A stretch of 64,000 bases of DNA from the NCBI RefSeq assembly GCF_018200035.1, contig NZ_CP073581.1:1050501-1114500 (forward strand), in the 5' to 3' direction. Under the pieces are notes generated by a model. It was not told the DNA's origin. It saw nothing but the letters and a program-made list of their open reading frames with translations, and searched no databases. Of this stretch, positions 53,506 to 62,052 are shown one piece after another (position 1 is the stretch's first letter; every line of letters starts with the position of its first letter). Both the position numbers and the translations under genes were made by a program. The DNA is from Sulfitobacter albidus. Its GTDB lineage: Bacteria > Pseudomonadota > Alphaproteobacteria > Rhodobacterales > Rhodobacteraceae.

Positions 53506-54039
53506 ATGTCGCGCAGTATTCCAACCATCAACACCCAACGCCTGAGCCTGCGGGCCATGCGCGCCGAAGATTTCCAGCGCTTTGCCGAGATCTGGGCGAA
53601 ACCTTCGGTTGTCGTGCATATCAGCGGTAAACCCTGGCCCAAGTCGCGCAGTTGGGATGCGTTTTTGCGCAACGCGGGCCATTGGCAGATCGTGGGATTC
53701 GGGCAATGGGCAGTGCAGGTACACCGTCAATCCCAGATGGCCGGACAAACCGGTTTCTTTTTTGGATCCAGAGGGTTGGGTGAGGATTTTGACCCTTTTC
53801 CCGAGGCGGGTTGGGTGCTGGATCCGGGCGCACAGGGGCAGGGTCTGGGGCTTGAGGCGGCGCGCGCGGCGCATGATTGGTTTGACAGGGTCGTGGCCGG
53901 GCGGACGGTGTGCATGATCACGCCGGACAACGAAAGCTCCCTGCGGATCGCCACCACGCTGGGATATGTCCCGCTGCGCGAGACCGAAGTGGACGGCGAC
54001 CCTGTGCAGTTGATGACGCGCAAAGGGCCGCCCGTCTAG
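53506..54039 (+). CDS. GNAT-family N-acetyltransferase (RimJ/RimL-like)
   Basis: A 177-aa acetyltransferase. TQRLSLRAMRAEDFQRFAEI is the RimJ/RimL opening. The acetyl-CoA motif is GWVLDPGAQGQGLGLEAARA with Gln-Gly-Leu-Gly, and CMITPDNESSLRIATTLGYV is the conserved late helix. The substrate is unknown. It stands between acpP and fabF; its insertion in the fab region may be incidental. Confidence 0.88.
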   Translation: MSRSIPTINTQRLSLRAMRAEDFQRFAEIWAKPSVVVHISGKPWPKSRSWDAFLRNAGHWQIVGFGQWAVQVHRQSQMAGQTGFFFGSRGLGEDFDPFPEAGWVLDPGAQGQGLGLEAARAAHDWFDRVVAGRTVCMITPDNESSLRIATTLGYVPLRETEVDGDPVQLMTRKGPPV

Positions 54040-54133
54040 CGGGGCGCGGCGGCGGGATCGTTGCCGAGACTTGAACAATCCCGCACCAGCGCGGTATAGC
54101 CGGGACGATGGGATTTCCTACAAGGGCAAAGCT

Positions 54134-55393
54134 ATGCGCAGAGTGGTCGTAACGGGATTGGGTTTGGTGACGCCGCTGGCGGATGGTGTCGAGGAAAGCT
54201 GGAAACGCATCCTTGACGGACAATCGGGCGCCGGACCGATCACGCAGTTCGATGCCAGCCGTGTTGTGACGCAATACGCCTGCGAAGTGCCGCGCGGCGA
54301 TGGCTCTGACGGCACGTTCAACCCGGATGCCTACATGGCGCCAAAGGATCAGCGCAAGGTCGACACGTTCATCCTGTTCGGCATGGCGGCGGCACAGCAG
54401 GCGGTCGAGGATGCCGGATGGATGCCGGAGGATCGCGAAAGTCTTGAGCGCACCGGGGTGCTGATCGGATCCGGCATCGGGGGGCTGAACTCGATCGCGA
54501 ACACGGCCGTGATGATGGCGGAGAAGGGGCCCAAGCGGGTTTCGCCCTTCTTTGTTCCGGGGGCGCTGATCAACCTGATCTCGGGTCAGGTGAGCATCAA
54601 ATACGGGTTCCGGGGGCCGAACCATTCAGTTGTGACGGCCTGCTCCACCGGCGCGCACGCCATCGGTGATGCGAGCCGCCTCATTCAGCACGGCGATGCG
54701 GATGTGATGATCGCCGGCGGCGCGGAGGCCGCGATTTGTGAAATCGGGATTGCCGGGTTCAACGCCTGCAAGGCGCTGAGCACCAAGCGCGGGGATGAGC
54801 CGCAAAAGGCGTCCCGCCCCTATGACGCGGACCGCGACGGATTCGTGATGGGCGAGGGTGCGGGCATTGTGGTGCTGGAGGAATACGAGCACGCAAAGGC
54901 GCGCGGCGCGAAGATTTACGCCGAGGTGATCGGCTACGGTCTGTCGGGCGATGCCTATCACATCACGGCACCGTCGGAGGACGGCGAGGGCGGCGAGCGC
55001 TCGATGCGCGCGGCGCTGCGCAATGCCGGGCTGGAGCCTGCGGATATCGACTATATCAACGCGCATGGCACCTCGACCATGGCCGACACGATCGAGCTGG
55101 GCGCCGTGGAGCGCATGATGGGCGACGCGGCGGGCAAGGTGACGATGTCGTCGACGAAATCGGCAACCGGGCATCTGCTGGGCGCGGCCGGTGCGATCGA
55201 GGGGATCTTTTCCATCCTCGCGATCCGCGATCAAATCGCGCCACCGACGATCAATCTGGACAACCCGGCGGTTGAGACAAAGGTGGACCTTGCCCCCAAC
55301 AAGGCGGTCAAGCGCGAGATCAAGGTGGCGCTGAGCAACAGCTTTGGCTTTGGCGGAACTAACGCGAGCGTTCTGTTCGGAAAGGTCGACTGA
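54134..55393 (+). CDS. fabF: 3-oxoacyl-ACP synthase II
   Basis: A 419-aa condensing enzyme that elongates acyl-ACP with malonyl-ACP. The Cys-His-His set is visible: VTACSTGAHAIGDASRL, YINAHGTSTMADTIE and SATGHLLGAAGAIEGI. The final NSFGFGGTNASVLFGK is standard. I chose ATG 54134 (MRRVVVTGLGLVTPLADGVE); the frame opens to 54071. mltG follows one base after the stop, so the two are co-transcribed. Confidence 0.97.
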   Translation: MRRVVVTGLGLVTPLADGVEESWKRILDGQSGAGPITQFDASRVVTQYACEVPRGDGSDGTFNPDAYMAPKDQRKVDTFILFGMAAAQQAVEDAGWMPEDRESLERTGVLIGSGIGGLNSIANTAVMMAEKGPKRVSPFFVPGALINLISGQVSIKYGFRGPNHSVVTACSTGAHAIGDASRLIQHGDADVMIAGGAEAAICEIGIAGFNACKALSTKRGDEPQKASRPYDADRDGFVMGEGAGIVVLEEYEHAKARGAKIYAEVIGYGLSGDAYHITAPSEDGEGGERSMRAALRNAGLEPADIDYINAHGTSTMADTIELGAVERMMGDAAGKVTMSSTKSATGHLLGAAGAIEGIFSILAIRDQIAPPTINLDNPAVETKVDLAPNKAVKREIKVALSNSFGFGGTNASVLFGKVD

Positions 55394-55394
55394 G

Positions 55395-56567
55395 ATGTGG
55401 CGCCACGTTGCGGCTAATGCACTGACCTTCCTGATGGTCGGGCTGTTCCTGCTGGGCGGTCTGATCCTGTGGGGGCGCGCGCAATATGACGCCCCCGGAC
55501 CGCTGAGCGAGGCGGTCTGCGTGCAGGTCGATCGCGGCAGCTCGATGCGGCGGGTCAGCAATGACCTGGCCGAACAGGGGGCCGTGACCTCTGCCGCGAT
55601 TTTCCGCATCGGCGCAGATTACGAGGAAAAGACCGGGCAGCTGAAGGCCGGGAGTTTTCTGGTGGAGCCTGAGGCGTCGATGCAGGAAATCGTCGATACG
55701 ATCACGCGCGGCGGGGCGTCCACTTGCGGGACCGAGGTGGTCTACCGCATCGGGGTGAACCGGGTGAGCGTTCAGGTGCGTGAGCTGGATCCCGCGACCA
55801 ACCGCTTTGCCGAGCTTGCGTCGTTCGAGCCGGGGGTGGATGAAACCCCGCCGGAATACAGCGAGACAATTGCCGAAGCCGACACCCGGTTGCGCATCGC
55901 CATGGCCGAAGGGGTGACCAGCTGGCAGGTGGCCAATGCGCTGAACACGCTGGATATTCTGGAGGGTGAAATTTCAGAGACACCGCCCGAAGGATCGCTG
56001 GCGCCCGACAGCTATGAAGTGCGGCGCGGGGATGATCGGGCGGCGCTGATTGCGCGGATGACGGCGGCGCAGGAGGCGAATATCGCCGCCGCCTGGGAGG
56101 CACGGGACGCGGATCTGCCCATCGACAGCCCCGAAGAGCTGTTGACGCTGGCGTCGATCATCGAAAAGGAGACCGCGGTGGCCGACGAGCGCCCGCAGGT
56201 GGCGAGCGTTTTTGTGAACCGTCTGAACCAGGGGATGCGATTGCAGACCGACCCGACGGTGATCTACGGCATCACGCGGGGTGAGGGTATCCTAGGGCGC
56301 GGTCTGCGCCGCAGCGAGCTGCGCGCCGAGACGCCTTACAACACGTATGTGATCCCGGCGCTGCCACCCACGCCGATCGCGAACCCCGGACGCGCCAGCC
56401 TGATGGCGGCAGCACAGCCGGACGAGAGCCCGTATATCTTTTTCGTGGCCGATGGCACCGGCGGGCATGCCTTTGCCGAGACGCTGGATGAGCATAACCG
56501 CAACGTGGCGCGCTGGCGCGAGATCGAGGCCGAGCGTGCGGCGGCGGGCGAGGCGGCAAGCGAATAG
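55395..56567 (+). CDS. mltG: Endolytic peptidoglycan transglycosylase MltG
   Basis: A 390-aa inner-membrane anchored enzyme (YceG family) that cleaves nascent glycan strands and helps set their length. The N-terminal helix is FLMVGLFLLGGLILWG. A LysM-like region (VQVDRGSSMRRVSNDLAEQG) precedes the catalytic domain with LLTLASIIEKETAVADERPQ, where the conserved Glu lies in EKE, then VFVNRLNQGMRLQTDPTVIY and YNTYVIPALPPTPIANPGRA. The genes fabF-mltG next to the GTA cluster fit Rhodobacterales. Confidence 0.95.
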   Translation: MWRHVAANALTFLMVGLFLLGGLILWGRAQYDAPGPLSEAVCVQVDRGSSMRRVSNDLAEQGAVTSAAIFRIGADYEEKTGQLKAGSFLVEPEASMQEIVDTITRGGASTCGTEVVYRIGVNRVSVQVRELDPATNRFAELASFEPGVDETPPEYSETIAEADTRLRIAMAEGVTSWQVANALNTLDILEGEISETPPEGSLAPDSYEVRRGDDRAALIARMTAAQEANIAAAWEARDADLPIDSPEELLTLASIIEKETAVADERPQVASVFVNRLNQGMRLQTDPTVIYGITRGEGILGRGLRRSELRAETPYNTYVIPALPPTPIANPGRASLMAAAQPDESPYIFFVADGTGGHAFAETLDEHNRNVARWREIEAERAAAGEAASE

Positions 56568-56585
56568 GCAGCGAACGGTGGTGTA

Positions 56586-56605
56586 GCGCGGGATTAATCC
56601 CGCGC
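56586..56605. promoter_or_regulatory. 20-bp perfect palindrome between mltG and the GTA cluster
   Basis: GCGCGGGATTAATCCCGCGC is a perfect 20-bp palindrome. CCTGTACAGG, a 10-bp palindrome, lies eight bases further at 56613-56622. They sit in the 147-base gap before the GTA cluster, so binding sites for GTA regulators or a mltG terminator are possible; the sequence alone does not decide. Confidence 0.45.
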
Positions 56606-56638
56606 CGCTAAACCTGTACAGGCTAGGAGATCAGGGAC

Positions 56639-56672
56639 AAAGGCCCCGCCACCGGCGCGGGCCTTTTTCCTT
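56639..56672 (+). terminator. Terminator upstream of GTA g1
   Basis: AAAGGCCC (56639-56646) pairs with GGGCCTTT (56659-56666), with an inner CGCC/GGCG stem, and is followed by T-rich sequence. It probably ends mltG transcription. Confidence 0.75.
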
Positions 56673-56714
56673 TGTCTTTCGGTTGGAGACATCCAACTGA
56701 GAGGACCGAAACGG

Positions 56715-57067
56715 ATGACTTATATCACCCCGGCCCACCCCCCGAGGAGCTGGCGGAGGCAGAGGCGCTTTATGCGTCGCTGCGCCGTCGTCTGACGGGT
56801 TTGCGAGGAGAACTTGAAGATCTGCACGAACAGATCTCAGCCGGGGAGGAAACGAGTGCAACGGCTGCGGCGAAGGTATTGACCCAGATCGGGGAGACCA
56901 TCGGCCGCTGCCAGAAAGCGGAGTTGATTGTACATGACTGCCGAAGCAAGCAAGCGGGCATTGCCCGAGGAGATCACGCCTTTGACCTTGACCGGGCGCG
57001 GGCTGACATCGGGTGCAAACTGGATCGGCTCCGCTGCTCCATCGGTTCAGGAGAGTTTCCTGAATGA
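56715..57067 (+). CDS. GTA g1, terminase small subunit-like (frame apparently shifted once)
   Basis: The coherent protein is EELAEAEALYASLRRRLTGL, EDLHEQISAGEETSATAAAK, VLTQIGETIGRCQKAELIVH and KQAGIARGDHAFDLDRARAD, which fits the small helical first protein of Rhodobacter-type GTAs (TerS). Its frame has no good ATG: the nearest, 56715, is off by one. If the C6 run at 56738-56743 had seven bases, ATG 56715 would read MTYITPAHPPEELAEAEALY and give a 117-aa protein. ATG 56715 also follows GAGAGGACCGAAACGG. The alternative is a TTG start at 56672 without a shift. The 3' end overlaps g2. Confidence 0.65.
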
Positions 57068-58346
57068 GCTGGATGAGGGAGAGCTTCGCGCTCTCCCTTT
57101 TTTATTCGACTTCTGGGCGATGCCGCATCAGCTGCCGCCCGAGGGCGATTGGCGCGCCTGGGTGATCATGGGTGGCCGCGGGGCTGGCAAGACGCGGGCG
57201 GGGGCCGAATGGGTGCGGTCGGTCGTCGAAGGATCGCGGCCGCTCGATCCGGGGCGGTGCCGCCGCGTGGCGCTGGTGGGCGAGACGATCGAGCAGGTGC
57301 GCGAGGTGATGATTTTTGGCGATAGCGGGATCCTTGCGTGCTCGCCCCCCGACCGGCGGCCCGATTGGGAGGCCTCGCGCAAGCGTCTGGTCTGGCCCAA
57401 CGGGGCGGTGGCGACGATCCACACAGCGCATGATCCCGAAGGGCTGCGCGGGCCGCAATTCGATGCGGCATGGGTCGACGAGCTGGCCAAGTGGAAGCGC
57501 GGACAGGAGACTTGGGACATGCTGCAGTTCGCGCTGCGGCTGGGGGACGCGCCGCAGGTCTGTGTGACGACGACACCGCGCAATGTGGGGGTGCTCAAGG
57601 CGCTGCTCGCCGCGCCCTCGACCGTGCTGACACAGGCGCCGACGGAGGCGAACCGGGCCAATCTGGCGGCCTCGTTTCTCGAAGAGGTGCGCGCGCGCTA
57701 CCGCGGCACGCGGCTGGGCCGGCAGGAGCTGGACGGGGTGTTGCTGGCCGATGCCGAAGGGGCGCTGTGGCCCTCGGCGCTGATCGAGAAATGCGGCACG
57801 GCGCGCCCGGGCGATCTGGACCGGATCGTGGTGGCGGTCGATCCGGCGGTAAGCAGCGGGGCGGCATCGGATGCCTGCGGGATCGTGGTGGCGGGCGTGC
57901 GCATGCAGGGCCCGCCGCAGGACTGGCGCGCGGTGGTGCTAGCCGACCGCACGGTGCAGGGCCTGGGCCCCACCGGATGGGCGCGCGCGGCAATCGACGC
58001 GATGACGGAGTTTGGCGCCGACCGGCTGGTGGCGGAGGTGAACCAGGGCGGTCAGCTGGTGCAGGAGGTGATCCGGCAGGTCGATCCGATGGTGCCCTAC
58101 AAGGGAGTGCATGCATCGCGCGGGAAGGTCGCGCGGGCGGAGCCTGTGGCGGCCCTTTATGAGCAGGGGCGTGTGGGGCATCTGGAAGGGCTGGAGGCGC
58201 TGGAGGATCAGATGACCAAGATGACCGCGCGGGGATATGAGGGAACGGGATCACCTGACCGGGTCGATGCGCTGGTCTGGGCGCTGCATGAGTTGATGAT
58301 TGCGCCGGCGGCAAAATGGCGGCAGCCGGGGGTGCGGTCGCTGTAA
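56934..58346 (+). CDS. GTA g2, terminase large subunit
   Basis: A packaging ATPase/nuclease of the gene transfer agent. Walker A is VIMGGRGAGKTRAGAEWVRS and Walker B is FDAAWVDELAKWKRGQETWD. Nuclease-domain carboxylates are likely in RIVVAVDPAVSSGAASDACG and in GSPDRVDALVWALHELM. The total is ~470 aa, somewhat longer than the ~446 aa I recall for the Rhodobacter protein, which begins near ANWIGSAAPSVQESFLNELD, so the true start may be downstream of ATG 56934, the first ATG of the frame. It overlaps g1 by up to 134 bases. A terminator-like hairpin follows it, before g3. Confidence 0.88.
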   Translation: MTAEASKRALPEEITPLTLTGRGLTSGANWIGSAAPSVQESFLNELDEGELRALPFLFDFWAMPHQLPPEGDWRAWVIMGGRGAGKTRAGAEWVRSVVEGSRPLDPGRCRRVALVGETIEQVREVMIFGDSGILACSPPDRRPDWEASRKRLVWPNGAVATIHTAHDPEGLRGPQFDAAWVDELAKWKRGQETWDMLQFALRLGDAPQVCVTTTPRNVGVLKALLAAPSTVLTQAPTEANRANLAASFLEEVRARYRGTRLGRQELDGVLLADAEGALWPSALIEKCGTARPGDLDRIVVAVDPAVSSGAASDACGIVVAGVRMQGPPQDWRAVVLADRTVQGLGPTGWARAAIDAMTEFGADRLVAEVNQGGQLVQEVIRQVDPMVPYKGVHASRGKVARAEPVAALYEQGRVGHLEGLEALEDQMTKMTARGYEGTGSPDRVDALVWALHELMIAPAAKWRQPGVRSL

Positions 58347-58500
58347 TCGCAAGCGGCCGCGTTTGGGGCAGGCGGTGGGATTTAGGTATTTGGGAAAGGG
58401 TGCAGGGGGGCGTTGGGATGCATTTTCGACCGGCGTGATTGGGGTGATGGGTGGGTATTTCGGTATTTTTCAACGGGTGCAGGGGCGCGACCTGTGCGGG

Positions 58501-58527
58501 AAAGGGGGGCTTTGGCCCTCCTTTTTT
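58501..58527 (+). terminator. Rho-independent terminator-like hairpin inside the GTA cluster
   Basis: AAAGGGGGGC (58501-58510) pairs with GCCCTCCTTT (58515-58524) around TTTG with one G-U pair, and runs into TTTTTT. It lies in the 304-base gap between g2 and g3; the rest of that gap shows no gene. Confidence 0.75.
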
Positions 58528-58650
58528 GCGTTGCGTCCGGGTGCGTACGGTCAGGTTGGGGCGCTTTAGGATTTGGGTGGCAGTTTGTGTTCAACGACCT
58601 GAAGAGGCCCGTGACCGGGGCCTTGGGGAGATTTGCGAGAGGGCGGCGGC

Positions 58651-59820
58651 ATGTTTGATTTTCTGCGACGGGGCACGGTGGAGGTGGCCGAGGTAAAGGC
58701 GTCGGCGACGGGGCGGGTGGTGGCGATGCATTCATCGGGCCGCGTGGCCTGGAGCCCGCGTGACACGGTATCGCTGACCAAGACCGGATTTGCCGCCAAT
58801 CCCGTCGGCTTTCGCTGTGTGAAGCTGATCGCGGAAGCCGCGGCGGCCTTGCCTGTGGTGTTGCAGGACGCCGAGCGTCGCTATGAGCAGCACCCGGTGT
58901 TGGCGCTGATGGCGCGGCCCAACGGGGCGCAGGGGCGTGCGGAGCTGCTTGAAGCGCTTTATGCGCAGCTGCTGCTGTCGGGGGACGGATATGTGGAGGC
59001 GGTGGCGGGCGAGGTCGGCGCGCCGGTGGAGCTGCATGTGCTGCGCTCGGACCGGATGTCGGTGGTGCCGGGCGGGGACGGCTGGCCGGTGGCCTATGAA
59101 TACGCGGTGGGCGGGCGCAAGCACCGCTTTGACGTGGGCGAGATTTCTCCGATCTGCCACGTGCGAAATTTTCATCCGCAGGACGATCATTATGGGTTCA
59201 GCCCTATGCAGGCGGCGGCGACGGCGGTGGATGTGCATAACGCGGCCTCGCGCTGGTCAAAGGCGCTGTTGGACAATGCCGCGCGGCCTTCGGGGGCGAT
59301 CATCTACAAGGGGGCCGAGGGGCAGGGCAGCATGAGCAACGACCAGTACGAGCGGCTGGTCAGCGAGATGGAGAGCCACCATCAGGGCGCGCGCAATGCG
59401 GGACGGCCCATGCTGCTGGAGGGCGGGCTGGACTGGAAGCCGATGGGGTTTTCGCCCTCGGACATGGAATTTCAGAAGACCAAGGAGGCGGCGGCGCGCG
59501 AGATCGCCCTGGCGTTCGGAGTGCCGCCGATGCTGCTGGGGGTCGCGGGGGATGCGACCTATGCCAACTACCAGGAGGCGCACCGGGCATTTTTCCGGCT
59601 GACGGTGGTGCCGCTTGCCACGCGGGTCACGGCGGTGCTGAGCCATTGGCTGTCGGGCTTCACCGGAGAGGCGGTCGAGCTGCGGCCCGATCTGGACCAG
59701 GTGCCGGCCCTCGCCCCCGAGCGCGACGCGCAATGGAGCCGGATCGCGGGCGCGGATTTCCTGACGGATGCAGAAAAGCGCAGCCTGCTGGGACTGCCTG
59801 CGGTGGCCATCGATGAGTGA
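58651..59820 (+). CDS. GTA g3, portal protein
   Basis: A 389-aa HK97-type portal through which DNA enters the capsid. The pattern GFAANPVGFRCVKLIAEAAA, LPVVLQDAERRYEQHPVLAL, RPNGAQGRAELLEALYAQLL, HVRNFHPQDDHYGFSPMQAA, and DMEFQKTKEAAAREIALAFG then VPPMLLGVAGDATYANYQEA is typical. ATG 58651 (MFDFLRRGTVEV) has GAGAGGGCGG upstream. It overlaps g3.5 by eight bases. Confidence 0.95.
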   Translation: MFDFLRRGTVEVAEVKASATGRVVAMHSSGRVAWSPRDTVSLTKTGFAANPVGFRCVKLIAEAAAALPVVLQDAERRYEQHPVLALMARPNGAQGRAELLEALYAQLLLSGDGYVEAVAGEVGAPVELHVLRSDRMSVVPGGDGWPVAYEYAVGGRKHRFDVGEISPICHVRNFHPQDDHYGFSPMQAAATAVDVHNAASRWSKALLDNAARPSGAIIYKGAEGQGSMSNDQYERLVSEMESHHQGARNAGRPMLLEGGLDWKPMGFSPSDMEFQKTKEAAAREIALAFGVPPMLLGVAGDATYANYQEAHRAFFRLTVVPLATRVTAVLSHWLSGFTGEAVELRPDLDQVPALAPERDAQWSRIAGADFLTDAEKRSLLGLPAVAIDE

Positions 59821-60034
59821 TCTGCCGGTGGAGCGATTTCAATGCGCGCCGGGGATGCGGCTGCAGGCGCATGAGCGGGTGAGTGCCATTCATTTCGACA
59901 ATCTGACGGCGCGGCTCGACCGGATCGAGGTGATGATGGAGAGGCTTGAGAAGCGGCTGTGGCTGACGGTCTACGGTGTGGTGGCGGTGATTTTGGCGCA
60001 GGGCGTGCAATCGTTCCTGGTGGTGGCGCCCTAG
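59813..60034 (+). CDS. GTA g3.5, small membrane-type protein
   Basis: A 73-aa protein. FDNLTARLDRIEVMMERLEK is a short coiled-coil-like helix, and LWLTVYGVVAVILAQGVQSF is a hydrophobic helix. It corresponds in position and pattern to the g3.5 gene product of Rhodobacter GTA, whose exact function is not known to me. It starts inside the g3 stop region (ATG 59813). Confidence 0.82.
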   Translation: MSDLPVERFQCAPGMRLQAHERVSAIHFDNLTARLDRIEVMMERLEKRLWLTVYGVVAVILAQGVQSFLVVAP

Positions 60035-60060
60035 GCGGGCGAAAATTCGGGAGACTTCAG

Positions 60061-60693
60061 ATGGATATGAGTGGGAATGACTTCGGCCTCGCGCCGGAAA
60101 CCGGGGAAGGATTGCCCGGTCTGGAGCGCAAGTTCGTTAAGTTCGACAGCGCGGCGCCCGTCGCCGACGGGGTCGAGATCAGCGGCTATGCCTCGTTCTT
60201 TGGGGACGTCGATCAGGGCAATGACGTCGTGTTGCAGGGCGCCTATGCCCGGAGCCTTGCGGTGCTGGGCGCGGCCAAGCGCGGCGTCAAGATGCTGTGG
60301 CAGCACGATCCGGCGCAGCCGATCGGCGTGTGGGATGTGGTGCGCGAGGATGCGCGGGGGCTGTTCGTCAAGGGCCGGATTCTCAAGAGCGTGGCGAAGG
60401 GACGTGAGGCGATCGCGCTGATCGAGGCGGGTGCGATTGACGGGCTGTCGATCGGTTACCGCACGGTGAAGGCCAGCAAGAATACCAAGGGCCAGCGGCT
60501 CTTGCAGGAACTGGAGCTTTGGGAGGTGTCGCTGGTGACCTTTCCGATGCTGCCCAGTGCGCGGGTCGGCGCAAAGGCGGAGGGATTTCGCGCCTTTGGC
60601 GACGTGCTGCGCGACATGGCGGAGATGTTCGAGGCGGCGCGGGCCGATTTGAACGCCCCGCGAGTGCAACCAAGCAAAGGGGAATGCGGATGA
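60061..60693 (+). CDS. GTA g4, prohead protease
   Basis: A 210-aa HK97-family (U35-type) protease that trims the scaffold region of the capsid protein. Typical segments are GVEISGYASFFGDVDQGNDV, RGVKMLWQHDPAQPIGVWDV (catalytic His in QHD), IEAGAIDGLSIGYRTVKASK (catalytic Ser in GLSIGY), and LELWEVSLVTFPMLPSARVG. ATG 60061 is chosen for the family start. g5 overlaps its stop codon by four bases (ATGA). Confidence 0.94.
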   Translation: MDMSGNDFGLAPETGEGLPGLERKFVKFDSAAPVADGVEISGYASFFGDVDQGNDVVLQGAYARSLAVLGAAKRGVKMLWQHDPAQPIGVWDVVREDARGLFVKGRILKSVAKGREAIALIEAGAIDGLSIGYRTVKASKNTKGQRLLQELELWEVSLVTFPMLPSARVGAKAEGFRAFGDVLRDMAEMFEAARADLNAPRVQPSKGECG

Positions 60694-61862
60694 GCAGGAC
60701 CGAAGAGACGACCGGGGTCGCGCAGTCCCCGGCGGAGGAGGTGCGGCGAGCCGTGAGCGGTTTCGTAAGCGACTTCAAAGGCTTTCAGGCCGAGATTGAG
60801 ACCAAACTTCAACAAACGGAAGAGCGAGTGAACATGCTGGATCGAAAGACAATCACGGCGGCGCGTCCGCCATTGGGCGGTGCCGTGGATGCGGGTGCGC
60901 CCCATCAAAAGGCATTCAATGCCTACCTGCGCAACGGCGACGATGACGGTCTGCGCGGGCTGGAGTTGGAGGGTAAGGCGCTGTCGACGGCCGTGAACTC
61001 GGACGGCGGATATCTGGTGGATCCGCAGACGTCGGACATCGTGAAATCCGTGCTGCACAACACCGCCTCGATCCGCGCCATCGCGCAGGTCGTCACGGTC
61101 GAGGCGACGTCGTATGACGTGCTGGTCGATCACTCGGATGTGGGCGCCGGCTGGGCGACGGAATCCGCCTCTGTAGGGGAGACGGATACGCCGCAGATCG
61201 ACCGCATCACCGTGCAGCTGCACGAGCTGAGCGCGCTGCCCAAGGCGTCACAGCGTCTGCTGGACGATGCCGCGTTTGACATCGAGGGGTGGCTGGCGGG
61301 GCGCATCGCCGACAAGTTCGCCCGTGCCGAGGCCGGTGCGTTCATCAACGGCGATGGTGTGGACAAGCCGCGCGGCTTCCTCACCCATGCATCCGTCGAC
61401 AATGATGTCTGGGCCTGGGGCAATCTGGGCTATGTGCCGTCGACCGTGGCCGGTGATGTGACGGGCGATGCGATTGTCGATCTGGTCTATGCGCTGGGCG
61501 CGCAGTACCGCGCCAACGGCACATTCGTGATGAACTCCAAGGTTGCGGGCACGGTGCGCAAGCTCAAGGACATGGACGGGCGTTTCCTGTGGTCGGACGG
61601 TCTGGCGGCGGGCGAGCCCGCGCGGTTGATGGGCTATCCGGTGCTGATCGCCGAGGACATGCCGGATGCCGCCGATGGCTCGCTGTCGATTGCGTTTGGC
61701 GATTTTGCCGCCGGCTACACCATCGCAGAGCGCCCCGATCTGCGCATCCTGCGCGATCCCTTCAGCGCCAAGCCGCATGTGCTGTTCTATGCGACCAAGC
61801 GCGTGGGCGGGGACGTGAGCGATTTTGCCGCGATCAAGCTGCTGAAATTCGGCACGTCCTAA
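60690..61862 (+). CDS. GTA g5, major capsid protein
   Basis: A 390-aa HK97-type coat protein. The N-terminal ~90 residues (VSDFKGFQAEIETKLQQTEE) are the helical scaffold removed by g4. The body has AFNAYLRNGDDDGLRGLELE, LSTAVNSDGGYLVDPQTSDI, SALPKASQRLLDDAAFDIEG, INGDGVDKPRGFLTHASVDN, FGDFAAGYTIAERPDLRILR and PHVLFYATKRVGGDVSDFAA, which are hallmark segments. I chose ATG 60690, spaced properly from AAGGGG and overlapping the g4 stop; ATG 60684 is an alternative. Confidence 0.96.
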   Translation: MSRTEETTGVAQSPAEEVRRAVSGFVSDFKGFQAEIETKLQQTEERVNMLDRKTITAARPPLGGAVDAGAPHQKAFNAYLRNGDDDGLRGLELEGKALSTAVNSDGGYLVDPQTSDIVKSVLHNTASIRAIAQVVTVEATSYDVLVDHSDVGAGWATESASVGETDTPQIDRITVQLHELSALPKASQRLLDDAAFDIEGWLAGRIADKFARAEAGAFINGDGVDKPRGFLTHASVDNDVWAWGNLGYVPSTVAGDVTGDAIVDLVYALGAQYRANGTFVMNSKVAGTVRKLKDMDGRFLWSDGLAAGEPARLMGYPVLIAEDMPDAADGSLSIAFGDFAAGYTIAERPDLRILRDPFSAKPHVLFYATKRVGGDVSDFAAIKLLKFGTS

Positions 61863-61878
61863 CCCGGCGTGACGGATG

Positions 61879-61905
61879 CCGGGGCGGCGTTTTGCGTCGC
61901 CCCGG
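61879..61905. other. Hairpin in the g5-g6 gap
   Basis: CCGGGGCG (61879-61886) pairs perfectly with CGCCCCGG (61898-61905) around an 11-base loop, with no T-run. It lies 17 bases after the major capsid stop, within a 190-base gap that holds no gene. It may stabilise the capsid mRNA 3' end or modulate read-through. Confidence 0.45.
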
Positions 61906-62052
61906 TCCGGGCACATGCCCCTTTGATCCCTTCGTGTTGTCTAGCTGCTCCCCTCCGACCGAGCGATGCGAAGGCGGGGTGTGTGTCCGGGATGGAGGGG
62001 GAGGAGACGGCCAGCGGGCCGCGGAATGACAAGGTTTGAGAAAGGCTTTGCG

